Source: Azorhizobium caulinodans ORS 571 (lineage in GTDB: Bacteria > Pseudomonadota > Alphaproteobacteria > Rhizobiales > Xanthobacteraceae). From it: 64,000 bases of DNA. Below, piece after piece: positions 18,454-26,848 of the stretch. Position 1 is the stretch's first letter. Each line of letters begins with the position of its first letter. The translations under genes and the position numbers were made by a program. The notes beneath the pieces are model-generated. The model saw only the letters and a list, made by a program, of their open reading frames with translations. It was not told where the DNA came from and ran no database searches. The DNA lies in the NCBI RefSeq assembly GCF_000010525.1, contig NC_009937.1, forward strand, positions 3,601,501 through 3,665,500. The letters run 5' to 3'.

Positions 18454-19683
18454 GTGAACCAGATCGCCTCGCCACCGCGCCCCACCTTCTCCGGCCCGCT
18501 GAGCCATCGCTCGCCGGAGCTGAAGGACCTCTTCGCCTTCATCGCCGCAGGCGCAGCGGAGCGCGACCGCGAGCGCATCCACCCCTATGAGGTGTTCGAT
18601 CTCATCCGCAGCGCCCGCCTCGGCGCGCTGCGCCTGCGGCCAGAGGACGGCGGGCCCGGCGCCAGCCTGCGGGAGCTGTTCGAGGTGGTGATCGCGCTTG
18701 CCGCCGCCGACCCCAACATCGCCCATTCCCTGCGCAATCATTATGCCTTCGTGGAGCGCTATCCCCTCTCACGCCGCGCGTCCCACCGCAAGAAGTGGGC
18801 GGATGTGACCGCCAGCGGCGCCATCGTCGGCCTCGCCAGCACGGAGTTGACCAGCCCGCGCGTCGGTGCCAGCCCCTTCGAGACGAAGCTGGTGCCGGAG
18901 GGCAACGGCTTCCGCCTGACGGGCACGAAATATTACAGCACCGGCACGCTCTATGCGGACTATGTGCAGGTGCGCGCCGCCGGCCCGGATGACGCCGTGC
19001 TCACCGCCATCATCCCCACCACCCGCGAGGGCATCGAGCGGATCGACGACTGGGACGGTGCCGGCCAGCGCCTCACCGGCTCCGGCACCACGCACTTCCA
19101 CAATGTGCGGGTGGAGGCGGATGAGATCGAGCCGGACAGCCTGACGACCGGCTATGGCGTGCCGCACAGCAACAGCCTGGCCCAGCTCCTCGTTACGGCC
19201 ACCGTCGCCGGCATCCTGCGCAACATCCTCACGGACTCGGTGGCGCTCTTGAACAGCCGCAAGGACCGCCACTTCTATTTCGCCCAGACCGAGCGGGTGG
19301 CGGACGACCCGCTGCTCCAGCAGATCATCGGCCAGCTCTCGGCCAATGCCTATGCGGCCGAGGTACTGATCCTCGCCGCCGCCGACGCCCATGATCTGGT
19401 GTTCCAGGCCCGCGAGCGGGGCGAGCCGGACGCGGAACTGGCCCATCAGGCCTCGCTTGCCGCCTCCAAGGCGAAGCTGATCGTGGACGACCTCACCATT
19501 CGCGGCGGCAGCCAGCTGTTCGATGTGGCCGGCGCCTCCGCCACCCGGCGTGCGAAGAATCTCGACCGCCACTGGCGCAACGCCCGTACCCTCGCCTCCC
19601 ACAACCCCGCCGCCCTCAAGGCGCGGGCAATCGGCGACTATGAGCTGCACGGCACGTGGCTGCCGGAGAAGGGCTTCTTCTGA
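18454..19683 (+). CDS. acyl-CoA dehydrogenase-fold flavoprotein, SfnB/DszC-like
   Basis: This 409-residue protein has the acyl-CoA dehydrogenase fold. It carries features of the flavin-dependent monooxygenase branch (DszC, SfnB): LTGTKYYSTGTLYADYVQV, RLTGSGTTHFHNVRVEADE and the C-terminal DRHWRNARTLASHNPAALKARAIGDY. The latter replaces the Glu-containing YEG motif of true acyl-CoA dehydrogenases. Such enzymes use FMNH2/O2 to oxidise sulfur compounds such as sulfides, sulfoxides or dimethyl sulfone. It closes the plus-strand ssu operon and ends just before a strong terminator. Substrate is unknown. Confidence 0.82.
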   Translation: MNQIASPPRPTFSGPLSHRSPELKDLFAFIAAGAAERDRERIHPYEVFDLIRSARLGALRLRPEDGGPGASLRELFEVVIALAAADPNIAHSLRNHYAFVERYPLSRRASHRKKWADVTASGAIVGLASTELTSPRVGASPFETKLVPEGNGFRLTGTKYYSTGTLYADYVQVRAAGPDDAVLTAIIPTTREGIERIDDWDGAGQRLTGSGTTHFHNVRVEADEIEPDSLTTGYGVPHSNSLAQLLVTATVAGILRNILTDSVALLNSRKDRHFYFAQTERVADDPLLQQIIGQLSANAYAAEVLILAAADAHDLVFQARERGEPDAELAHQASLAASKAKLIVDDLTIRGGSQLFDVAGASATRRAKNLDRHWRNARTLASHNPAALKARAIGDYELHGTWLPEKGFF

Positions 19684-19710
19684 GGCCTTCAAAAGCCTCT
19701 CATCAAGCAG

Positions 19711-19742
19711 AAGCCCCGGGACGGCGGACCGTCCCGGGGCTT
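19711..19742. terminator. strong bidirectional terminator between two sulfur operons
   Basis: AAGCCCCGGGACGG (19711-19724) pairs perfectly with CCGTCCCGGGGCTT (19729-19742) around a CGGA loop, with TTT following on the plus strand and A-rich sequence preceding. It lies between the convergent SfnB-like and cytochrome c genes and can serve both operons. Confidence 0.85.
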
Positions 19743-19766
19743 TCATTCACGCTCACTGGATCGAAA

Positions 19767-20321
19767 TCAGTTGCGCGCCACCGGCGGGATGTCGGGGCGC
19801 GGATCGCTGGTGAAGCCGTTGCGATTGGGCATGGCGACCTTGGGCAGGCTCTTGGCGTCGAGGCTCGCATCCTCCGGCACGAGGCCGTTGAGGAAGAGCA
19901 CATAGGCCGAGACCGCATAGACCTCGTTCGGCGAGAGCGACTGCGGCGCGGTGAAGGGCATGGCGCGGTTCACATAATCAAACAGCGTCGCGGCATAGGG
20001 CCAGAAGCTGCCCACCGTCTTCACCGGCTTGGCGGTGGCCAGCGTGCCCTTGCCGCCGGCCAGCGCGTCCGCCTCCGCGCCCTGCCCTTTCTCGCCGTGG
20101 CAGGCGGAACAGGTCTGGGCGAAGATCTCCCGCCCCTGCGCGACGCTGCCCCGCCCAGGCGGCAGGCCGGTGCCATCGGCGCGCACGTCGATGTCCCACA
20201 AGGCGATCTCCGCCTGCGTCGCCGGATGGCCGATGCCGAGCGGCGCTGTGTATGCCACGCCGGTGGTGGCAAGCGTGAGCGCGGCGGCGAGAAGAAGGGG
20301 GCGTCTGGTCTCAGGCCGCAT
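19767..20321 (-). CDS. c-type cytochrome subunit of sulfite dehydrogenase (SorB/SoxD-like)
   Basis: This 184-residue monohaem cytochrome c has an N-terminal signal (LLLAAALTLATTGVAYTA). One CSACH haem site lies near residue 70 within GREIFAQTCSACHGEKGQGAE, and a distal Met ligand candidate lies in VNRAMPFTAPQSLSPNEVYAVSAYVLFLN. The last pattern is typical of SoxD/SorB cytochromes. It overlaps the molybdopterin subunit gene upstream by 11 bases. It should accept electrons from sulfite oxidation and pass them to the respiratory chain in the periplasm. It is the last gene of the eight-gene minus-strand operon. Confidence 0.88.
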   Translation of the reverse strand: MRPETRRPLLLAAALTLATTGVAYTAPLGIGHPATQAEIALWDIDVRADGTGLPPGRGSVAQGREIFAQTCSACHGEKGQGAEADALAGGKGTLATAKPVKTVGSFWPYAATLFDYVNRAMPFTAPQSLSPNEVYAVSAYVLFLNGLVPEDASLDAKSLPKVAMPNRNGFTSDPRPDIPPVARN

Positions 20322-21564
20322 TGGTCACCTCGCCGGACGGCGCCACCTTCCAGGTCTGGATGCCGTTGAAATGGTATTGGGAATTGACGCCGCGCACGTC
20401 CACGAGCTGCTGGCGGCTCGGCTGCACATAGCCGGTCTCGTCGACCGCGCGGCTCTGGAGAAGGGCTGGCCCGCCATCCCAGGTCCAGGGCACGCGGAAG
20501 CGGGTGAGGCAGCGGGAGAGCACCGGCTCCTGCAATTCTGCCGGCCGCCATGTGGCGCCGCCGTCGGTGCTGACATCGACGCTGCGGATGCGCCCGCGCC
20601 CGGACCAGGCGAGGCCCCGGATTTCATAGAAACCCTTCTCCCGCAACTGGTGGCCGCCGGAAGGCGAGGTGATGACCGACTTCGTCTCCATGACGAAGGT
20701 GAACTGCCGCGCCGTGCCGTCGGGCATCAGGTCCGTGTATTTGGACGTTTCCTCACGGCTCTGGAACGGCTGGTCGCCCACCTTGAGGCGGCGCAGCCAC
20801 TTGATGCTCATGTTGCCCTCGATGCCGGGCAGCACGAGGCGCAGCGGATAACCCTGCTCGGGGCGCAGATGCTCGCCATTCTGCGCATAGGCGACTAATG
20901 CCTCATCCAGCACCACATCGAGCGGGATGGAGCGCGTCATGGCGGCGCCGTCCGCGCCTTCCGCCAGCACCCAGCGGGCCTCCGGCTTCAGGCCCACTTC
21001 ATCGAGCAGGGTGGAGAGCCGAACGCCGGTCCACTCGCTGCACGAGATGAGGCCGTGGGTCTCCTGCACGGTCCATTTGGCGCTGCCGCCGGTCCATTGC
21101 GGCGTATTGCCGGAGCACTCCAGAAACCAGAGGCGCGAGACGGACGGAAAGCGCGCGATATCGTTCATGGTCAGGATGAGCGGGCGCTCCACAAGGCCAT
21201 GGATGACGAGGCGATGCTGCTCCGGGTCTATGGCCGGCACGCCAGCATGGTGGCGCTCATAATGCAGGCCGGCCGGGGTAATGATGCCGTGCAGATGCTG
21301 CAACGGTGTGCCGGTGGAGGCGGCGGTCGGGAATTTGGGCGGCGTGCGCGGCTTGCGGATCACGCTCTTCTCGAAGGCCGAGGGCACGCCATAGGCGGGT
21401 GAAGCGATGCCCTCACCCTGCTCCCGCGTCCAGACAGGCACCTGAAGCGGACCTGAGCCCTGCTGCGCGGCTGCAGGGCCGGCGGCACCCGCCACGAGGC
21501 CGGCAGCGGCACCGCTCAGAAACTGGCGGCGGCCGAGGCGGCCGCCGGAAGACGCAACAGACAT
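20311..21564 (-). CDS. soxC: SoxC-type sulfite dehydrogenase, molybdopterin subunit
   Basis: This 417-residue protein has a Tat signal (GRRQFLSGAAAGLVAG), an oxidoreductase molybdopterin-binding domain and a C-terminal Mo-co dimerisation domain. The molybdenum-ligating cysteine is in LWFLECSGNTPQW; LPGIEGNMSIKWLRRLKV and MTRSIPLDVVLDEALVAYAQNGE are typical of SoxC. It should oxidise sulfite to sulfate in the periplasm with the neighbouring cytochrome. No soxXYZAB genes are present, so it probably works as a stand-alone sulfite dehydrogenase removing sulfite made by desulfonation. The start MSVASSGG gives a proper Tat signal; the longer open frame overlaps the upstream permease. Confidence 0.9.
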   Translation of the reverse strand: MSVASSGGRLGRRQFLSGAAAGLVAGAAGPAAAQQGSGPLQVPVWTREQGEGIASPAYGVPSAFEKSVIRKPRTPPKFPTAASTGTPLQHLHGIITPAGLHYERHHAGVPAIDPEQHRLVIHGLVERPLILTMNDIARFPSVSRLWFLECSGNTPQWTGGSAKWTVQETHGLISCSEWTGVRLSTLLDEVGLKPEARWVLAEGADGAAMTRSIPLDVVLDEALVAYAQNGEHLRPEQGYPLRLVLPGIEGNMSIKWLRRLKVGDQPFQSREETSKYTDLMPDGTARQFTFVMETKSVITSPSGGHQLREKGFYEIRGLAWSGRGRIRSVDVSTDGGATWRPAELQEPVLSRCLTRFRVPWTWDGGPALLQSRAVDETGYVQPSRQQLVDVRGVNSQYHFNGIQTWKVAPSGEVTNAA

Positions 21565-21575
21565 GGAAACTCCGT

Positions 21576-22373
21576 TCAGGCACGCCAGCGCAGCAGGCGC
21601 GCCTCGATGAGGGTCGCAATGTGATTGAGGAGGAAACCGACCGCGCCGAGGATGACGACGCCCAGCATCACCAGCTCCATCTGGAAGCGCTCGCGCCCGG
21701 CGATGATGAGCCCGCCGATGCCGGGGCCGACGGTCATGAAATATTCCGCCGCCACGGTGGCGAGCCAGGCGTAGATGAGGCCGAGATGGATACCGGTGAG
21801 GATGGAGGGCAGCGCGGAGGGCAGATAGACGCGCCGGATGCGTTGCCGGCGGGAGAAGGTGAGCACGTCGCTGACTTCCACCAGCGCCTTGGGCGCGCTC
21901 GCCACGCCCTCGATGGTGTTGAGCGCCACCGGCACGAAGGCGGCAACCGCCACGAACACCACCTTCGCCGTCTCGGCAAAGCCGAACCACACCGAGATGA
22001 TGGGGATCCAGGCCAGCACCGCGATCTGCTTGGCCGCATGGAAGCTCGGCCCGGCGATGCGCGCAGCGAGCGGCGAGAGGCCAAGCAGCAGGCCGAAGGC
22101 GATGCCTAGCACAGAGCCAATGGCAAAGCCGGTGAGATTGCGGGCAAGGCTCGCGCCCAGATGCAGGAAGAGATCGCCGCTCCAGATCTCCTCCCAGCCG
22201 GTGATGGCGATGGCCTCCAGTGGCGGCAGGAAACGCGGGTCCACCAGCCGTAGGTGGCTGGACGCCTCCCAGGTGATGAGCAGCAGCAGCGGCAGGACGA
22301 GCCCGCGGCGCAGGCGCGGCGAGAGCCAGGGAGCGGAGGCCACTGGGACGGTTTCAACGAGGGGCGCGGTCAT
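21576..22373 (-). CDS. sulfonate-type ABC permease
   Basis: This 265-residue SsuC-like permease has about six helices. Key parts are LVLPLLLLITWEASSHL, LPPLEAIAITGWEEIWSGDL, LAWIPIISVWFGFAETAKVVF and the EAA-like loop VSDVLTFSRRQRIRRVYLPSALPS. It lies 8 bases after the neighbouring permease gene. With the other permease (275 aa) it either forms a heteromeric channel or serves a separate binding protein. The ATPase at the head of the operon is the only candidate energy subunit nearby. Confidence 0.88.
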   Translation of the reverse strand: MTAPLVETVPVASAPWLSPRLRRGLVLPLLLLITWEASSHLRLVDPRFLPPLEAIAITGWEEIWSGDLFLHLGASLARNLTGFAIGSVLGIAFGLLLGLSPLAARIAGPSFHAAKQIAVLAWIPIISVWFGFAETAKVVFVAVAAFVPVALNTIEGVASAPKALVEVSDVLTFSRRQRIRRVYLPSALPSILTGIHLGLIYAWLATVAAEYFMTVGPGIGGLIIAGRERFQMELVMLGVVILGAVGFLLNHIATLIEARLLRWRA

Positions 22374-22381
22374 GGCGGGCC

Positions 22382-23209
22382 TCAGGCGTCGATGCGCCAG
22401 CTTTGCAGCCGGGCTTCCACGAGGGCGAGGAGCTTGTCCATGGCAAAGCCCACGAGGCCGATGATGACCATGGCGACGATCATCGTATCCAGCCAGAACA
22501 TCTGCCGGCCCCACACCAGTAGGTAGCCGAGCCCCTCGGCGGAGGCGAGCAGCTCCACCGCCACCAGCGCCGTCCAGGCCTTGGTGAGGCTGTAGCGGAT
22601 GCCGGTGAAGATGGGCGGCACGGCGGCGGGTAGAATGAGGCGGCGCAGCTTCTGCCAGCGGGTGAAGGCGAAGACGTCCGCCACCTCCAGATAGGCTTTG
22701 GACACGCCGCGAATGCCGGCGGAGGTGTTGAGCACCATGGGCACCAGGGCCGCCTTGGCGATGATGACGATCTTCAGCGCCTCGCCAATACCGAGGAACA
22801 GCATCAGCAACGGAATCCAGCCCAGCGTCGGTACCTGCGCGATGGCGGTGAAGAGCGGGCGCACATAATCGTCCACCTTCTCCGACAGGCCCATGGCGAT
22901 GCCGAGGAGCAGGCCAAGGCTGGCACCCAGCACGAAGCCGCCGGCGACGCGTGCGGCGCTGATGCTGGCATGCTGGAGCAGCTCTCCGCTCGCCAGCATG
23001 TCGCGGAAATTCTCCCAGACGTAGACCGGCGGCGGCAGAATCTGCTGCGGCACCAACTGGTAGGCGGAGCCGATCGCCCAGAGGATGAGGATCACGGCCG
23101 GCAGCGCCAGCGCGATGGCGAAATCGCGCAGGCCGGCGAGAACCGGGCGCAGCCGCCGCCACGATACCGGATGGGGAGCGGCCTGACGGGGGAGATCAAG
23201 AACGGCCAT
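22382..23209 (-). CDS. sulfonate-type ABC permease
   Basis: This 275-residue SsuC-like permease contains FAIALALPAVILILWAIGSAYQ, QQILPPPVYVWENFRDML, VPTLGWIPLLMLFLGIGEALK and the EAA-like loop VADVFAFTRWQKLRRLILPAAVPP. It starts at MAVLDLPRQ, which gives family length; the frame extends upstream across the end of the binding-protein gene and is not used. It shares the eight-gene operon with two binding proteins, one other permease and one ATPase. Confidence 0.88.
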   Translation of the reverse strand: MAVLDLPRQAAPHPVSWRRLRPVLAGLRDFAIALALPAVILILWAIGSAYQLVPQQILPPPVYVWENFRDMLASGELLQHASISAARVAGGFVLGASLGLLLGIAMGLSEKVDDYVRPLFTAIAQVPTLGWIPLLMLFLGIGEALKIVIIAKAALVPMVLNTSAGIRGVSKAYLEVADVFAFTRWQKLRRLILPAAVPPIFTGIRYSLTKAWTALVAVELLASAEGLGYLLVWGRQMFWLDTMIVAMVIIGLVGFAMDKLLALVEARLQSWRIDA

Positions 23210-23270
23210 GGTGATCCTTTGGGGCGATCTTCTGGAGGCAGGCCGGGGGCGGCCCGGCATGCGGCAAGCG

Positions 23271-24362
23271 TCAGGAACCGAGCGGCTTGCCCTTGGAGTC
23301 GTAGCGGGTCCAGTAGCCCTCAAGACCGAGGGACTTGATCGCGGAATCCACGTATTTCGGCTCGAACCAGCCGCGCACGTCCACGTCCCGCCGCACGAGA
23401 GCGAACTCCTTCGCCTGCCGGGCCTGGAAGCGGTACTGTTCCACAAGGAAGGGATCGACGATGGGCGAATTGCGGTAGCGCACGTCCGTATCGGCGAAGT
23501 CGTAACGGAACACGGCTTCCGGCGTGCCGGAACGGGCCCAGATGGCCACCACCTGATCGAAATTGGCAGGCTCGGACGACCAGCGGGCGGCACGGACGAA
23601 TTCGGTGATGATCTTCTGCACCGTCTCGGGATGCGCGCTCTCGAACGCCTCCGTCACCAGCACCATGGAATGGCGCTCGAAGGCGGGGTCATCGCCCTTG
23701 GTGGAGTAGATGATCTTCGCCCGGTTCGCGAGATGGAGCGAGATCAGCGGCCAGTTGCCGAAGGCCCCGTCGATGTCCTTGCTGGCGAGGGCCGAATTGG
23801 TGGTGGCATTGTCCATGTTGAGCACTTGCAGGTCGCGCTCGGACAGACCGTTGGCGGCCAGCACCTTCACCACCGCCAGATGGTTGTTGGTGCCGCGGAA
23901 GATGGCGACTTTTTTCCCCTTCAGCTCCTTGACGGTCGAGAGCGTCGAACCCTCGGGCACCGCCAGATAGGTGGGCGCATGGGCGCCCGAAGCCATGAGG
24001 ATCTTGGTCTTGAGGCCATTGGCGCGGCCGATGACCGACGGCAGGTCGCCCTGGATGGCGAAATCGAGCTGGCCATTGGCGATGGCCTCGTTCACCGCCG
24101 GGCCGGCGCCCTTGAAGAAATACCATTCAAAGCGGACATCCGGATCATCCTTGAAGGCTTTCTCCAGATAGCCCTCCGCATGGGCGACGGCGACCGAGCT
24201 GCCGCCGGCGAACTGGCGATTGTCGACGCCCACGGAAGCAAAGCCGATGCGCACCACCAGCGGCTCCGCCTGCGCCACGGCACCCATCCCGAGCAGGGCG
24301 CAGCCGAGCGCCACCAGTGCGGTCCATCGGGGCAGGAACGGGATGCGGAAGCGGGTCGCCAT
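23271..24362 (-). CDS. sulfonate-type ABC substrate-binding protein (YFFKGAGP subgroup)
   Basis: This 363-residue periplasmic binding protein has an N-terminal export signal (WTALVALGCALLGMGAVAQA). The mature domain reads VVRIGFASVGVDNRQFAGGSS, EWYFFKGAGPAVNEAIANGQLDFAIQGDLPS and KGKKVAIFRGTNNHLAVVKVL, and ends with GYWTRYDSKGKPLGS. The binding proteins at 24391 and 31095 share the YFFKGAGPAVNEA and PLGS features, so the three form one subgroup. It is clearly closest to the 31095 protein (VGVDNR, GTNNHLA, IIGRANGLKTK shared). The start is supported by GGAGGT five bases upstream. Ligand is unknown; an aromatic or alkyl sulfonate is likely. Confidence 0.88.
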   Translation of the reverse strand: MATRFRIPFLPRWTALVALGCALLGMGAVAQAEPLVVRIGFASVGVDNRQFAGGSSVAVAHAEGYLEKAFKDDPDVRFEWYFFKGAGPAVNEAIANGQLDFAIQGDLPSVIGRANGLKTKILMASGAHAPTYLAVPEGSTLSTVKELKGKKVAIFRGTNNHLAVVKVLAANGLSERDLQVLNMDNATTNSALASKDIDGAFGNWPLISLHLANRAKIIYSTKGDDPAFERHSMVLVTEAFESAHPETVQKIITEFVRAARWSSEPANFDQVVAIWARSGTPEAVFRYDFADTDVRYRNSPIVDPFLVEQYRFQARQAKEFALVRRDVDVRGWFEPKYVDSAIKSLGLEGYWTRYDSKGKPLGS

Positions 24363-24390
24363 AATGACCTCCGGCATTGGCATGAATGGA

Positions 24391-25461
24391 TCAGGAGCCG
24401 AGCGGCTTGCCGTCCGCGCCATAGCGGACCCAGCGGTTCTGAAGGCCGAGCTCCTTCAGCGCGGCATGGAGATATTTCGGCGCGAACCAGCCATCGAGAT
24501 CCACATCGCGGCGCACGAGGCCGAGCTGCTTCACCTGCGCAGCCTTGTAGCGATAGGTCTCGATCAGGAGGGCATCCAGCAGCGGCGAGAGGCGATAATC
24601 AAGCCGCTGGCCCTCATAATCGGCGCGGAAGACGCCGATGGGCGTGCCGCTCTTGGCCCAGAGCTCGAACAGCGTCTCGCGATTGGCTTCGTCCGAGGCC
24701 CAGGCGGCCGCCTTGACGCTCGCCGTCACCACGCGGCCCACGAGGTCGGGATGGGCGGTCTCGAAATCCTCACGCACCAGCAGATGGCTGCTGGTCACGG
24801 TGCTCGGGTCGCCTTTGGTGGTGTAGACTACCTTGGCCAGCTTCTGCTCCACCAGCGTGAGGAAGATCGCCTTGCCGAAGGCCGCACCCACATCGCCCGA
24901 GGCAATGGCCGCCAGCGCAGTCGCGTCATCCATGTTGAAGAACTGGATGTCGGCGCGGGCAATCCCGGCTTCGGTGAGCACCCGCTCCGTGGTGAGATGG
25001 GTGCTGGTGCCGCGAAACTGCGCCACCCTCTTGCCCTTCACATCCTCAAGCCGGGAGATGGACGAGGCGGCCGGGGCCACCAGATAGAGATTGTCGCGGG
25101 CATTCGTGGCCATGAGGATCTTGGTCTTCAGGCCGCCCGCCCGCGCGGTGAGCGAGGGCAGATCGCCGATGAAGGCGAAATCGAGCTGGCCGCTGGCCAG
25201 GGCCTCGTTCACGGCCGGCCCCGCGCCCTTGAAGAAGAACCACTCCACCGTCACGTCCGGCGTGTCGGCAAAGGCCTGCTCCAGATAGCGCCCGCCGCTG
25301 ATGACGCCGGCCAGCCCTGGCACGAATTTGCTGCCGCCGGGCCCGATGCCGGCATAGCCGACGCGGATCACCAGCGGCGCAGCACCCGCCGGCACCGCCG
25401 CGAGGGCAGCGCCGATGAGGAGGAGCGCGGCAAAGGCCGCGCGGACGAAGCGGGCGAGCAT
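24391..25461 (-). CDS. sulfonate-type ABC substrate-binding protein (YFFKGAGP subgroup, second copy)
   Basis: This 356-residue binding protein has a signal peptide (FVRAAFAALLLIGAALAAVPAGA) and the subgroup signature VEWFFFKGAGPAVNEALASGQLDF, ending WVRYGADGKPLGS. It is a diverged paralogue of the adjacent binding protein, with GIGPGGSKFVPGLAG in place of the VGVDNR region, which suggests a different ligand. An ATG (MLARF) is preceded by GGAG at good spacing; a GTG nine bases upstream overlaps the monooxygenase stop and is an alternative start. Confidence 0.87.
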   Translation of the reverse strand: MLARFVRAAFAALLLIGAALAAVPAGAAPLVIRVGYAGIGPGGSKFVPGLAGVISGGRYLEQAFADTPDVTVEWFFFKGAGPAVNEALASGQLDFAFIGDLPSLTARAGGLKTKILMATNARDNLYLVAPAASSISRLEDVKGKRVAQFRGTSTHLTTERVLTEAGIARADIQFFNMDDATALAAIASGDVGAAFGKAIFLTLVEQKLAKVVYTTKGDPSTVTSSHLLVREDFETAHPDLVGRVVTASVKAAAWASDEANRETLFELWAKSGTPIGVFRADYEGQRLDYRLSPLLDALLIETYRYKAAQVKQLGLVRRDVDLDGWFAPKYLHAALKELGLQNRWVRYGADGKPLGS

Positions 25462-25466
25462 GCCTG

Positions 25467-26825
25467 TCACTCCGCCGCCACCACCTGCGGCCGGGCGCGG
25501 GGCGCTTGATGCTGCGGGAACGGCAGGCCAAGGTTCTCGCGCAGGGTCGTGCCCTCATATTCGGTGCGGAAGAGGCCGCGACGCCGCAGTTCCGGCACCA
25601 CGAACTCGATGAAGTCTTCCAAACCGCCGGGCAGGTGGGGCGCCATCACGTTGAAGCCGTCCGCGGCGCCCTTGGTGAAGCGCTCCTCCAGCTGGTCGGC
25701 GATCTGCTTGGGCGTGCCTACCACCTGCCAGTGGCCGCGGGCGCCGGCGATCTCCAGATAGAGCTGGCGGATCGTGAGATTGTCGCGGCGGGCGGCATCA
25801 ATGAGCAGCTTCTGGCGGCTCTTGGGTCCGTTGGTCTCGGGCAGTTCCGGCAAGGGCCCATCCACCGGATAGCCGGAGAGGTCGAAGCCGCCCAGCACCT
25901 GCGAGAGGAGCTGGAGACCCACCACCGGCTCGATGCCGGACTGCAATTCCTCGAACTTCTCCCGCGCCTCCGCCTCGCTGGCGCCGACCACGGGGAAGAC
26001 GCCGGGCATGATCTTCACATGGTCCGGATTGCGGCCGTAATTCTCCGCACGCCCCTTGATGTCGGCGTAGAAGGCCTGCGCTTCCGCCAGCGTGCGCTGG
26101 GCCGCGAAGATGGCTTCCGCCGTGGCGCCGGCGAGGTCGCGGCCGTCTTCCGAGGCGCCCGCCTGCACCACCACGGGGTGGCCCTGCGGGGAGCGGGCGA
26201 CATTGAGCGGCCCCTTCACCCTGAAATGCTTGCCGCGATGATCCAGCAAATGGAATTTCTCGGCATCGAAATAGGTGCCGCCGAGCTTGTCCCGAAGGAA
26301 GGCGTCATCCTCCCACGTGTTCCACAAGCCCTTGACGACGGACACGAACTCGCGTGCCCGATCATAGCGGTCGGCATGGGCGACATGCTTGTCGAGGTTG
26401 AAGTTGTAGGCCTCCGCCTCGCTGGAGGAGGTGACGACGTTCCAGCCCGCCCGGCCACCGCTCAGAAGGTCCAGCGACGCGAACTTGCGGGCGATGTGAT
26501 AGGGCTCGTTGAAGGTGGTGCTGGCCGTGCCGATGAGGCCGATGTTCTGCGTCACCACCGACAAAGCCGAGAGCAAGGTCAGCGGCTCGAAGGCCACGGC
26601 CCGAGAGGTGTGGCTGAGGGAGGCGAGGTCCTCATTCCGCACGCCCACGCTGTCGGCGAGGAAGAGGGCATCGAACTTCGCGGCCTCCGCGATGCGGGCG
26701 AGGCGCAGATAATGATCGATCCGCACATTCGCATTGGCCGGTGCGCGGGGATGGCGCCAGGCCGCGATGTGGTGGCCGTCGGTCATCAGGAAGGCGCCGA
26801 GCTTGATCTGGCGTTTCGCGGTCAT
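25467..26825 (-). CDS. NtaA/SnaA/DszA-family FMN-dependent monooxygenase
   Basis: This 452-residue luciferase-like monooxygenase belongs to a second sub-group, distinct from the 11599/32320 pair. Segments: KLGAFLMTDGHHIAAWRHP, FDALFLADSVGVRNEDL, GRAGWNVVTSSSEAEAYNF, VVVQAGASEDGRDLAGATAEAIFAAQRTL and GGLEDFIEFVVPELRRRGLFRTEY. It resembles the enzyme at 34473. It should use FMNH2 and O2 on an organosulfur substrate imported by the transporter subunits in its operon. It lies between the ATPase and binding-protein genes, so expression is coupled with transport. Confidence 0.88.
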   Translation of the reverse strand: MTAKRQIKLGAFLMTDGHHIAAWRHPRAPANANVRIDHYLRLARIAEAAKFDALFLADSVGVRNEDLASLSHTSRAVAFEPLTLLSALSVVTQNIGLIGTASTTFNEPYHIARKFASLDLLSGGRAGWNVVTSSSEAEAYNFNLDKHVAHADRYDRAREFVSVVKGLWNTWEDDAFLRDKLGGTYFDAEKFHLLDHRGKHFRVKGPLNVARSPQGHPVVVQAGASEDGRDLAGATAEAIFAAQRTLAEAQAFYADIKGRAENYGRNPDHVKIMPGVFPVVGASEAEAREKFEELQSGIEPVVGLQLLSQVLGGFDLSGYPVDGPLPELPETNGPKSRQKLLIDAARRDNLTIRQLYLEIAGARGHWQVVGTPKQIADQLEERFTKGAADGFNVMAPHLPGGLEDFIEFVVPELRRRGLFRTEYEGTTLRENLGLPFPQHQAPRARPQVVAAE

Positions 26826-26848
26826 GGGCAGGGTCTCCGGATCGAAAA

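Noticed and set aside
18454-19683. Annotating the enzyme as an ordinary acyl-CoA dehydrogenase
   Set aside because: The YEG catalytic-Glu motif is absent and the DRHWRNARTLASHNP segment fits the DszC/SfnB monooxygenase branch.
20311-21564. Assigning the SoxC homologue to a thiosulfate-oxidising Sox system
   Set aside because: None of soxXYZAB is in the window; context points to sulfite removal after desulfonation.
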